This document shows positions 28,838-37,700 of a stretch of 64,000 bases of DNA, piece by piece. The translations under genes were made by a program, and so were the position numbers. The stretch is from positions 589,501-653,500 of the forward strand of contig NZ_AP019551.1 in NCBI RefSeq assembly GCF_009936215.1. Reading direction: 5' to 3'. Positions within the stretch are counted from its first letter, which is position 1. Each line of letters begins with the position of its first letter. Origin of the DNA: Athalassotoga saccharophila (lineage in GTDB: Bacteria; Thermotogota; Thermotogae; Mesoaciditogales; Mesoaciditogaceae). The notes under the pieces are model-generated. The model was not told the origin of the DNA, ran no database searches, and worked only from the letters and a program-made list of their open reading frames with translations.

Positions 28838-29479
28838 ATGGAAGAAGTAAGAATACCTTTAATAGGAGAAAAGGCGCCGGAATTTGAGGCCGTAACGACT
28901 AAGGGGAAGATAAAACTGTCTGACTTTTTGGGGAAATGGGTGGTGCTATTTTCGCATCCGGCAGATTTCACGCCAGTCTGCACAACTGAATTTGCGGCCT
29001 TCGCCGAAAAACAGGAAGAATTTAAAAAGCGTAACGTCCAACTTATAGGACTTTCCATCGACAGCGTTTATTCTCACATAGCATGGATAAGAGAGATTCA
29101 AAAATACTTCGGATTCAAAGTTGAGTTCCCGGTTATCGCAGACCTTGACATGAATGTCGCCCATCTTTACGGCATGATCCATCCCGGAAGCGGAAAGACC
29201 TCGACCGTTAGAACTGTCTTTGTCATAGATGACAAGGGTATCGTCAGGGCGATATTGTACTATCCAGCCACGAATGGAAGAAATATAGACGAAATCTTAA
29301 GGCTTGTAGACGCGCTCCAGTACACGGACAAACACGGGGTGGCTACTCCGGCAAACTGGAAGGTTGGCGAGAAGGTAATAGTTCCAACTCCTCTCACGGT
29401 AGACGATGCCGAAAAGAGGATGAAAGAAGATTACGAAAAGGTAGATTGGTTCTTAGCGTTCAAGAAATATGAAAAGTAA
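28838..29479 (+). CDS. Peroxiredoxin, 1-Cys (Prx6) type
   Basis: A 213-residue thiol peroxidase. The active-site segment [14 protein letters not shown] contains the peroxidatic Cys48, which is the only cysteine in the protein, so the usual C-terminal resolving cysteine is missing. The C-terminal [17 protein letters not shown] extension is typical of Prx6-like enzymes from thermophiles. AAAGGAGGG precedes the start. A strong terminator follows, then an Nramp-type manganese transporter gene 42 bases on, suggesting a peroxide-defence neighbourhood. Confidence 0.93.
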   Translation: MEEVRIPLIGEKAPEFEAVTTKGKIKLSDFLGKWVVLFSHPADFTPVCTTEFAAFAEKQEEFKKRNVQLIGLSIDSVYSHIAWIREIQKYFGFKVEFPVIADLDMNVAHLYGMIHPGSGKTSTVRTVFVIDDKGIVRAILYYPATNGRNIDEILRLVDALQYTDKHGVATPANWKVGEKVIVPTPLTVDDAEKRMKEDYEKVDWFLAFKKYEK

Positions 29480-29481
29480 GG

Positions 29482-29509
29482 ATGAGGCGCCCGCGCGCCT
29501 CATTTTTTT
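29482..29509 (+). terminator. Terminator after the peroxiredoxin gene
   Basis: A 9-bp stem ATGAGGCGC/GCGCCTCAT with loop CCGC, followed by seven Ts. It ends 12 bases before the transporter start, so some read-through may feed the transporter gene. Confidence 0.88.
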
Positions 29510-29521
29510 AGGAGTGAGAAT

Positions 29522-30808
29522 ATGGAAAACATCATGAAAAAAATGGATCAAAAAACGATTGCTCGCGGTCAAATGGTGCTAAATCACACCGAAAAACGGC
29601 GCGGTTTTGCAAGGCTTTTGCCATTTTTGGGTCCTGCATTCATAGCCTCAGTCGCGTACGTCGACCCCGGGAATTTCGCGACGAATATACAAGGTGGCGC
29701 GACCTTCGGATATGAACTTCTGTGGGTCATACTCTGGGCCAATTTGATGGCAATGTTCATTCAGGCGCTTTCATCAAAACTCGGTATAGCGACGGGGAAA
29801 AATCTTGCGACTTTGATAAGCGAAAGATATCCAAAAGGTTTTGTTTGGTTTTACTGGATTCAGACCGAAATTATAGCGATCTTTACGGATCTGGCCGAAT
29901 TCTTAGGAGCGTCTATCGCTTTTCAATTGTTACTCGGAGTCCCTCTATTTGTCGGGGCGATACTGTCCGGAATCGCGACGATCTTCATTCTCTTCTTTCA
30001 GGATTACGGATTCAGGCCATTTGAGATCATCATAACGCTTCTTTTGAGTGTCATAGCCTTTTCTTACGTAACGGAGATATTCATAAGCAAGCCCAACGGT
30101 TTTGGAGTTTTGGGAGGAACCCTGATTCCAAAATTTTCAGGTCCAGAAAGCGTGTACATGGCGGCCGGCATCCTCGGGGCCACGGTAATGCCCCACGTCA
30201 TATATTTGCATTCTGCCCTGACGGAGAATCGAATAAAGGCGCAAAATGAAGACCAGTTGAAAAGATTGCACAAATTCAATCTTTTAGATGTCTTGATTGC
30301 CATGGGCATAGCGGGCTTTGTGAATATGGCGATGCTCATGATGGCGGCCTCAACCTTTCATTTTACAGGTCATCAGGATGTATCAAGCATATCGACTGCC
30401 TACATGACTCTCATTCCTCTGCTTGGCGGGGCGGCCGGATTTGTCTTTGCCATATCTCTGCTTGCCTCCGGTCTTTCTTCATCGGCAGTCGGGACTATGT
30501 CCGGACAGGTTCTCATGCAGAGTTTTGTCAAATTCAAAATACCGATATGGATAAGAAGGATCGTGACGATGATTCCATCCTTTATCGTGATCTTTTTGGG
30601 AATAAATCCTACAAATGTCCTTGTCTTTAGCCAGGTTGTGCTCAGTTTTGGCATAGTCTTTGCGCTTGTGCCCCTTATTCAATTTACAAGGGATAAAACT
30701 TTGATGGGCAAACTTGCAAATGGAAGGTTTACAAATATTTTGAGTTGGATGATAGCATCGTCTGTAATAGCGCTGAATGCCTTTTTGATAATCAGTCAAT
30801 TCATTTAG
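29522..30808 (+). CDS. mntH: Nramp-family divalent metal transporter
   Basis: A 428-residue membrane protein with about eleven helices. The metal-binding signature of helix 1 (DPGNFATN) and the MPH of helix 6 (ATVMPHVIYLHS) are both present, as needed for proton-coupled Mn(II)/Fe(II) uptake. Start ATG 29522 with AGGAG seven bases before the start. It follows a 1-Cys peroxiredoxin. Manganese import would support peroxide resistance, which is an inference from context. Downstream genes are flagellar. Confidence 0.9.
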   Translation: MENIMKKMDQKTIARGQMVLNHTEKRRGFARLLPFLGPAFIASVAYVDPGNFATNIQGGATFGYELLWVILWANLMAMFIQALSSKLGIATGKNLATLISERYPKGFVWFYWIQTEIIAIFTDLAEFLGASIAFQLLLGVPLFVGAILSGIATIFILFFQDYGFRPFEIIITLLLSVIAFSYVTEIFISKPNGFGVLGGTLIPKFSGPESVYMAAGILGATVMPHVIYLHSALTENRIKAQNEDQLKRLHKFNLLDVLIAMGIAGFVNMAMLMMAASTFHFTGHQDVSSISTAYMTLIPLLGGAAGFVFAISLLASGLSSSAVGTMSGQVLMQSFVKFKIPIWIRRIVTMIPSFIVIFLGINPTNVLVFSQVVLSFGIVFALVPLIQFTRDKTLMGKLANGRFTNILSWMIASSVIALNAFLIISQFI

Positions 30809-30852
30809 GAATTCATTCCATCGGCAAAGAAAGATCATTCGGAGGCGATAAT

Positions 30853-31166
30853 ATGTTTCAAAACATAGATCTTCTAAAGAGTGCCATGGACGTTTCAACT
30901 CTGACAACTCAGGTTATAGCAAATAACATCGCAAATGCCGACACACCCAATTTCAAGGCGAGTTACGTCATGATGAAAGTTTCGGATAAAAAGATAGAGC
31001 CTGAATTTACACGGATTATTCGACATCCATAAGCAATGATGGAAACAACGTCGATGTAAACCAGCAAATGGCGATCCTTGCCCAAAACACGATAAGGTAT
31101 GAAACCTTGACGATGCTTGCCTCGATGAATTTCAAAAGATACGCCGACGTTTTAAAGACCGTGTGA
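30853..31166 (+). pseudogene. flgB: Flagellar basal-body rod protein FlgB, frameshifted
   Basis: The N-terminal part from ATG 30853 (QVIANNIANADTPNFKA) is a clear FlgB rod signature, but this frame stops at 31030-31032. The C-terminal part (DYSTSISNDGNNVDVNQQM to the stop at 31164) continues in the -1 frame, overlapping from about 31005. One base is missing near GAATTTACACGG. The joined product is only about 104 residues, shorter than most FlgB. FlgB is required for the rod, and flgC and fliE downstream are intact, so a sequencing error or a recent mutation is likely. Confidence 0.85.
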
Positions 31167-31176
31167 GGTGATATGA

Positions 31177-31590
31177 GTGTCTATCTTTAGCGCCATAGAT
31201 ATATCGTCTTCTGGAATGACGGCCCAGCAGTTGAGAGTTGACATAATCTCCAACAACATAGCCAATGCCAACACAACTCAAACGCCCGAGGGTGGACCTT
31301 ACAGAAAAGAAATACCGATCTTCGCCGAACAGTTCAAAAATACCTCCAATGGCGTAGAACCTGCAGGTGTGGCAGTCGTAAAAATTGCCCAGGACAATTC
31401 TCCCTTTAAATTGGTCTACGATCCATCTAATCCTGCGGCAAACAAAGACGGGTACGTTGAAATGCCAAATGTTAATGTTTTGAGAGAAATGGTCGATATG
31501 ATAGATGCACAGAGAAATTACGAGGCAAATGCCACCGTCATAAATGACGCAAAGACGATGGCAAATGCAGCGCTTCAGATAGGGAAGTGA
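31177..31590 (+). CDS. flgC: Flagellar basal-body rod protein FlgC
   Basis: A 137-residue proximal rod protein. The N-terminal RVDIISNNIANANT motif and the C-terminal helix with VNVLREMVDMIDAQRNYEANAT are diagnostic. Start GTG 31177, with GAGGTGAT about ten bases upstream; the nearer ATG is in a different frame and stops at once. It follows flgB by ten bases and precedes fliE by five, the standard flgB-flgC-fliE order. Confidence 0.95.
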   Translation: MSIFSAIDISSSGMTAQQLRVDIISNNIANANTTQTPEGGPYRKEIPIFAEQFKNTSNGVEPAGVAVVKIAQDNSPFKLVYDPSNPAANKDGYVEMPNVNVLREMVDMIDAQRNYEANATVINDAKTMANAALQIGK

Positions 31591-31595
31591 TGTAA

Positions 31596-31889
31596 ATGGT
31601 TAATCCTGTAAACCCCATAAATCCGATAGGACCGATCTCTGGATCTTCAACCTCATCCCAGTCTTCAGGGCCTGACTTTAAAAAGGTCCTTACCGACGCC
31701 ATAAACACGGTCAACTCGACCGTCGAAAAGGCAGATCAAATGACCGCGGATTTTGCAACTGGAAAGACTTCAGACATACACGCGGTCATAATTCAGGCAG
31801 AGAAGGCCGACATAATGTTGCAACTGACGACGGATATCACGAACAAAATAGTCAACGCTTACGAAGAGATAATGAGGATGCAAATTTAG
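31596..31889 (+). CDS. fliE: Flagellar hook-basal body complex protein FliE
   Basis: A 97-residue protein joining the MS ring to the rod. The N-terminal third is Pro/Ser-rich and variable. The C-terminal helix, with DIHAVIIQAEKADIMLQLTT and the terminal YEEIMRMQI, is characteristic. The stop overlaps the convergent mutL stop by four bases. No further flagellar genes follow in the window. Confidence 0.93.
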   Translation: MVNPVNPINPIGPISGSSTSSQSSGPDFKKVLTDAINTVNSTVEKADQMTADFATGKTSDIHAVIIQAEKADIMLQLTTDITNKIVNAYEEIMRMQI

Positions 31890-33550
31890 CGGCCAAAGAA
31901 CCTGTCAAGTCTTTTTAACTCTATCGAATAGACCAGCGGTCTTCCATGAGGGCAAGACCATACTTTTAATTTGTCTATATCCGAAAGCAACTGCTTTATC
32001 TCGATGTCAGATATTCTTTCTCCGGTCTTTACGGCCATCTTGCAAGCGAGATCGGCAAAGAATTCCTCCTTCGGATCTCGCGCGAACGAAATTCTGAAAT
32101 TCTCTATCGTCGATATAAAGGTCTCCTTCCAGTCTTCTATCTTAAATGAAGGCACGCTCACAAGGAAACCGTCTTTGAATTCGAACCCAAAGGATCTTAT
32201 CTCCTCTTTGTGATCTTCGAAGGTTTCCATCTGGATCTTATTCAATTCTATCCGAATTGGATCGACCAAATTCTGAGAAGAGATCTTCGTCGATTTTATC
32301 CTGTCAAAAATTATCCTCTCGTGCGCTGCGTGAATGTCTATTATGTAAATGGCCGTCTCGCTATATGTTACGAGGTATCTTCCCTTGACAATTCCCATCA
32401 CGTGGGTCTCGGACAAACTCTCTCTTGTCTGGGACATTTCGAATTTCGTCATGTCAAAGTCAAAACTCTCACTTTCAAATTTCTCGAACTTCGTCTTTGG
32501 ACTTTCCTCCGCGCTTTGCTGGTAAGAGGAAATGGTATCTGTGAACTTTGGACTTTCGATCGTGGGAATTTTGAAGATATCGGGAGAGGCAAGAGATTCT
32601 TTTATTACCCCGGCGACGATTCCGAATATCCTTGACTGATCGCTGAACTTCACCTCTAACTTCTGTGGATGGACATTGACATCTATTGTTTGAGGCGGAA
32701 CCTCTACAAAGATCACAGCCATTGGAAATTCGCCCTTTTTAAGGTGCTCGGCATATCCCGCTTCGATGGCCTTCATCAAAAAAGGACTCTTTACATATCT
32801 TCCGTTCACGAAGATGACCTCGCTCAATCTATTCTGGCGCCCAACGTCAGGAGCGCTTATAAACCCGTGAATTCTCATGCCACCAGCGTTTTTGTCGATG
32901 GGGATAAGATCGTAATTTCCAAAGATCATCTTTATTCTATCCTCAAGCGTCATGTTGTCTGTGATCTTGTAAATACTCTCTCCGTCTCTTGAAAGTTCGA
33001 TCGCGATTCTTGAAGAGAGAATGAATTTCTCGACTATCTCGGTTACCATTCTCGCCTCGACCGATGTCGAACTCAAAAACTTCCTTCTTGCCGGCACGTT
33101 GAAGAAAAGATCGATCACACTTACCCTTGTTCCTTTTGACTTCGAGACGGGATATGTCTCTCCGACTATACCGCCGATCACCTCTATCGCGTATCCTGTG
33201 CCATTATCTGAATTCGCGCTTTCTATTTTCATTTTAGAGACGGCCGCGATAGAAGAAATCGCCTCTCCGCGAAATCCAAAGGTTGTTAGGTTGAAGATGT
33301 CGTCAAAATTTTTGATCTTCGATGTCGTGTGTGGAAGGACGACCATCTTGAGATCATCCTCGGTCATTCCATCTCCATCGTCCTCGACGGTTATCAAAGA
33401 CTTTCCACCGTTGGATATAGAGATCTTAACCTTAGAAGCGTGAGCATCTATCGCGTTTTCGATGAGTTCCTTTACAACTGAAGAAGGATGATCCACAACC
33501 TCTCCCGCCGCTATTCTCCTTACAACCTCATCTGGTAACCTTACTATCAT
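31886..33550 (-). CDS. mutL: DNA mismatch repair protein MutL
   Basis: A 554-residue protein. The GHKL ATPase motifs are ELIENAIDAHA (catalytic Glu31), DDGDGM and the GFRGEA box. The C-terminal region has the endonuclease-type elements: DIHAAHERI (a variant of DQHAxxER), ACKMAVKTGE and CPHGRP near the end. A nicking MutL is therefore likely, as in bacteria without MutH. It lies downstream of rlmB with a 23-base overlap. The linker is moderately short. Confidence 0.94.
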   Translation of the reverse strand: MIVRLPDEVVRRIAAGEVVDHPSSVVKELIENAIDAHASKVKISISNGGKSLITVEDDGDGMTEDDLKMVVLPHTTSKIKNFDDIFNLTTFGFRGEAISSIAAVSKMKIESANSDNGTGYAIEVIGGIVGETYPVSKSKGTRVSVIDLFFNVPARRKFLSSTSVEARMVTEIVEKFILSSRIAIELSRDGESIYKITDNMTLEDRIKMIFGNYDLIPIDKNAGGMRIHGFISAPDVGRQNRLSEVIFVNGRYVKSPFLMKAIEAGYAEHLKKGEFPMAVIFVEVPPQTIDVNVHPQKLEVKFSDQSRIFGIVAGVIKESLASPDIFKIPTIESPKFTDTISSYQQSAEESPKTKFEKFESESFDFDMTKFEMSQTRESLSETHVMGIVKGRYLVTYSETAIYIIDIHAAHERIIFDRIKSTKISSQNLVDPIRIELNKIQMETFEDHKEEIRSFGFEFKDGFLVSVPSFKIEDWKETFISTIENFRISFARDPKEEFFADLACKMAVKTGERISDIEIKQLLSDIDKLKVWSCPHGRPLVYSIELKRLDRFFGR

Positions 33551-34256
33551 TTCTCATCTCCATGGCCTTAAAAAGTATCACCGCCGCGCTGACCGAGACA
33601 TTCAAAGAATCCATCTCTCGCGCCATCGGAATCGAGACTTTATCATCACACTTTTCGGCGACAAGCCTTCTTATACCCTTTCCTTCATTTCCAAAGACGA
33701 AGGCGATCGGCCCTTTGAAGTCCATCGAAAAATAAGGCTTTCCTTCCATCATCGCCGCGTAGACCCAGATATTTCTCTCCTTTAAGATTTCTATCGTTCT
33801 TGCGATATTCACCTCGATACAGATAGGCATTCTGAATGCGTAACCTGCCGAAGATTTGAGAACGGCAGGCGTTACATGAACGCTTCCGTCTTTTGGAATT
33901 ATTATAAGATCAACTCCGGCGCCGTATGCCGTTCTTATTATCGCGCCAAAATTTTGGGGATCCTGGACCTGATCGAGAATCACGATGAATGGATCATGGT
34001 CTATACCATCGAGTGTCTTGATGGTGTCGGAATAAAGAAAATCTTTTATCTTTGCGGCGATTCCCTGATGATCCCTGGAATGGGCAATCTCGTCTATCTT
34101 TCTATCGTCTAAAATTTCGATCCTGATATTTCTTTTTTCTATCTCGTCTCTCAATCTCTTCATTTCGGAAGAATTCACGTCCGAGATGAATACCTTAGAT
34201 ATATGAATACCGATCTTTAAAGCCTCTTCGATCACATTTCTTCCATAAATTATCAC
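33528..34256 (-). CDS. rlmB: SpoU-family rRNA 2'-O-methyltransferase (RlmB-like)
   Basis: A SPOUT methyltransferase of about 242 residues. The N-terminal RNA-binding domain begins with YGRNVIEEAL. The C-terminal knot carries the three SpoU motifs: DQVQDPQNFGAIIRTA, FGNEGKGI and SIPMAREMDSLNVSVSAAV. RlmB-type enzymes methylate a guanosine of the 23S rRNA peptidyl-transferase region. I prefer GTG 34256, eight bases after GAGG, over the upstream GTG 34265, which overlaps that site. It leads the mutL gene. Confidence 0.9.
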   Translation of the reverse strand: MIIYGRNVIEEALKIGIHISKVFISDVNSSEMKRLRDEIEKRNIRIEILDDRKIDEIAHSRDHQGIAAKIKDFLYSDTIKTLDGIDHDPFIVILDQVQDPQNFGAIIRTAYGAGVDLIIIPKDGSVHVTPAVLKSSAGYAFRMPICIEVNIARTIEILKERNIWVYAAMMEGKPYFSMDFKGPIAFVFGNEGKGIRRLVAEKCDDKVSIPMAREMDSLNVSVSAAVILFKAMEMRNDSKVTR

Positions 34257-34344
34257 AAAATCCACCTCGACCCATTATACACCAAAATGGCGGATAGATC
34301 GGTATAATTGACAAATCAAACCACCTCAGATGTACACATTTCTC

Positions 34345-34373
34345 TTGCTTTACATTCTTTGATATGCTATACT
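34345..34373 (+). promoter_or_regulatory. Promoter of the tRNA-Leu gene
   Basis: TTGCTT (34345-34350), a 17-bp spacer and TATACT (34368-34373), about 70 bases before the mature tRNA 5' end. Confidence 0.65.
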
Positions 34374-34443
34374 ATTAACAACTATGGAAAAAACGGGAAA
34401 ATCGACCTGCTTGACGATAAAATCAATGATATAAAAAATCTGA

Positions 34444-34531
34444 GCCGAGGTGGTGGAATTGGCAGACACGCAAGATTCAGGTTCTTGTGGGCGCATAGCC
34501 CATGCGGGTTCAAGTCCCGCCCTCGGCACCA
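34444..34531 (+). tRNA. tRNA-Leu (anticodon CAG)
   Basis: An 88-nt type II tRNA: acceptor GCCGAGG/CCTCGGC, anticodon arm CAAGA-TTCAGGT-TCTTG, a long variable arm, T arm GCGGG-TTCAAGT-CCCGC, and an encoded CCA end. The anticodon CAG reads CUG. Confidence 0.96.
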
Positions 34532-34561
34532 ACTTTTTGTGTTTGATTTTCAAAAAAACCG

Positions 34562-34590
34562 TTGACAAATAAGGTTTTTAAGTATATAAT
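34562..34590 (+). promoter_or_regulatory. Strong sigma-A promoter of the giant lipoprotein gene
   Basis: A perfect TTGACA (34562-34567), a 17-bp spacer and a perfect TATAAT (34585-34590). Transcription should start near 34597, leaving a leader of about 125 bases. Confidence 0.88.
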
Positions 34591-34633
34591 TTCTTGAAAG
34601 AGTTTTTATCTCCCGAAAAGGGGGTTAGACAGT

Positions 34634-34726
34634 ATGCAATATGTTTTTTCAAAAAATCAAAATGTAATTACATCTCGAAGGGAGGTGTTTTCCTGCAACC
34701 CACAGGGTAAGCAGGAGAATGAATGA
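34634..34726 (+). CDS. Leader ORF (30 codons) coupled to the giant lipoprotein
   Basis: ATG 34634 has GGGGG nine bases upstream and reads 30 codons to TGA 34724, which overlaps the lipoprotein ATG 34723 (ATGA). The peptide (begins MQYVFSKNQNV) has no known similarity. Within it, TCCTGC (34691-34696) can pair with GCAGGA (34711-34716), covering the main gene's Shine-Dalgarno sequence, so translating the leader could open that hairpin. Confidence 0.55.
   Translation: MQYVFSKNQNVITSRREVFSCNPQGKQENE
34691..34716 (+). promoter_or_regulatory. Hairpin covering the lipoprotein ribosome-binding site
   Basis: TCCTGC pairs with GCAGGA around an inner CCC-ACA-GGG, placing most of the AGGAG site in a stem. 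A second strong SD-like GGGAGGTG lies at 34680-34687, with no start codon at proper spacing. Confidence 0.5.
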
Positions 34727-37700
34727 GTAAAAAGATTTTAGGTCTCGTTGTCTCCGTGGCCCTGCTTATGGTTGTGCTGTCCGGCTGTTTCCTCTTGCCG
34801 CAGATAGACACATTTACGCCGCTTGTAACGATCGTTTCACCGGCGCCAAGCCAGACCATAACAGTGCCAACATCCACAAGTTCTACCAATGTAACAGTCA
34901 CAGCAACAGTCCTGGCTCACAGCCCGATCCAGTCCGTTCAGGTTTCGCTTGTTCAAAATGGACAGAATTATGGTACATTTAACATGAGCGGTGCCTTCGG
35001 GCAGAATACTGGGTCATTTAGTTACACATTTACCAATCTGCCAGTTGGAAGTTATTATTTAACGGTTACTGCTCAGAGCGGAGCAAAGACTCCGGGAAGC
35101 GCTTCCCAGAAGTTCACAATCGCTTCGGCCCAACCCGTAACCCCGCCATCGACAAAGTACGCAGCGCCGGTTGTTAGCCTTATCAACGTTGCCCCGAATT
35201 ATCAGGGCAAATACTACGTTGCACAGTCTCCTATAACCTTCAGCGCGACAGTTACCAACCCGAACAAAGTTGGGCAGGTTGCTGTGTGGGCAAGTGTTAA
35301 CGGTCAGACAATTCAGCCAAACAACAACGCCAATCCATACACATTTACATGGACACCATCTTCAACCGGAACATACACGCTTTATGTCAACGCTACAGTT
35401 ACAATAGGCGCATCGACAGTTTCCGGATCTAACTCCGTCGTTATCAAGGTGCCATACATTTCTCCTGCTGTCAACAGTGTAAACACGCCTTCAAGACTTG
35501 TTATGGCAACAACGACTCCTGCATCCTTCACATTCACAACAACTCCAGGAGTTAGCGCATACCTTTCTATAAATGGTGGATCAGCCGCAACATACACATC
35601 TCAAAGCCCAATAGCCAATGTCAAACTTCTTCCAAACCAGTGGAATACTTTGACATTGACATTCAAAGATCCATGGGGATACACGATCCAGACTGCGGTT
35701 GCTACAGTGCTCGGAGTTCAGACATCTAATCCTGCCAACACTCCATACGTCTTCTTAATAGACAAAGCGGGACACGTTGTCAACACCAATGACTGGATAT
35801 CAATACCTGCCGGATCTAATCTTGATCTTTACGGATACATCCAGGCCGGATCCCAGCCTATCACATCTTTCAATCTTACACAGCAGTACTTCACAAGCAA
35901 GATGTTAACAACATCTATAGCCGGACCCGGAACAGTTTTGTCTGGAAGTTATCCAACTCCACAAAATATAGTTCCTATCAAATTGCTTGCATATCTCTTT
36001 AATCCACAGGTCGCTCCAAATCATGCTTATGTGACATTTAGCATAAATGTTAACAACACATCAATTGCCTTCTTAAGATACGATGTTTCTCCTGTGACGG
36101 CTGCTCCTGTTGTAACTCTTAGTTCAACCGGAACATACGAAGGAGTTCCCGCTCAAGTTACAGTCAACGTTAACTCTTTACAGCCGATAACTGGTATAAC
36201 ACTTGGAGTGCCGGTTAAGGTTAATTCTCCATTCACAGGATATTCAACGACAACGGCATACAGTAATGCACAAAACGGAACGAATTCGATGAGTTTTACC
36301 TATAACCTCATTGAGCCTGTAAGCGCAGTTCAGGCCAATGGCGCGAATGCTTACGGATTTGTTTACGGAAGTCAGAATTACAAAGTTGCGTTCTACGGTC
36401 CATCCGGAATATACACAATAGGCGCGACAGTTGCTGGAATTGCCAACATGACAACTTATGCGACGACAAATTACGCAGTTCAGGCCGACACATCTGCTCC
36501 TACAGTTAAAGTTACATACGCCGGATCCTCCGTTTCGATATCTGGCATTTCAATACCGGTGTACTACGGACCGATGACGATTGAAGCCACGGTCAACGAT
36601 GATCATGCCATATACTGGGCAATGATGACATCTCCTGCCACAGCATTCCTTGTCTATCCAAATAACAGTAACATAGCCAACTATGGTCAGAGAGCAACAA
36701 CGATAACGGCAAAAGTGTCATTTACACAGCCCGGGACTTACAACGCTTACATAATAGCCTCAGATAAACACTTCGATCCGACAACATTCACTCTTAACCA
36801 GACAGTTCTTGGAACTGGAAACACCGTTAGAACTCCAAATTATCCAGTTCTCTACTCCAATGTTGCACCTCAGGCAACGGCAATTGGCGGACAGTACCAG
36901 CAGACCGTTAACACCGAAAAATACGCGTTTGCAGTTTCCGCTAAGGATAACGTTGGTGGGTACAGTTTGCTTTCTCCAACGGCATTCGTAAGACTCGTTC
37001 CTATAAAAAATTCAAATGCCACGACAGTTACATTGACCGCGACATTTGGAACAACGCTTCCACAGCAGCCCAACTATTACTCTGCGACAATAAGCACGTA
37101 TGGCCTGACCAACCAGACACAGTATAATGTCTGGATAGGCGTCAAAGACCTCATCTACGATGCACTTGCCGCTCAAGGCGCACCACAGTCTTTGCTCAGT
37201 CAACATATCACATGGGTTAACTGGGGAATCATAACGGTTGATCTTGTGTATCCAAATGTTACACTCTCTGCCGGTACACAATATCAGCCTCTTTCTGCAA
37301 CTCCGACGACAGTTTCTACAACGGTCTTCAGAGTTGATATCAACAACGACCCAGACTTCCCATGGGGACAGTTTGCAGAGAATAATTACAACCAGTTGCT
37401 CAATTACATAAACGTTCAGGTTGGCAACGCGATCAATGGATTCAACACGGCCGCCTACGTCATACCGCTTCAGGTAACCCAGACATCCACACAGTCAGGA
37501 TACTTCCTCTTTGCAATTCCTGGACTTTACCAGAACGTTGGAATGACGAATCAGGTTGCAACCCAGACGATACAGGTCTCCGTCTACAATTCAATACAGC
37601 CAGAGAAGTCTATATTCGGTCAGATTGTAAGGACAGTCATTCCACAAATACCATTCACAGTCTCCATCTCTGGAGTTGGCGTGACCAGCACGGCAAATGG

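Noticed and set aside
30745-30852. Upstream extension of flgB
   Set aside because: Overlaps the 3' end of mntH in another frame; the family start is ATG 30853 with GGAGG upstream.
34308-34565. ORFs across the tRNA-Leu gene on both strands
   Set aside because: They read through the tRNA and its flanks and have no protein similarity.
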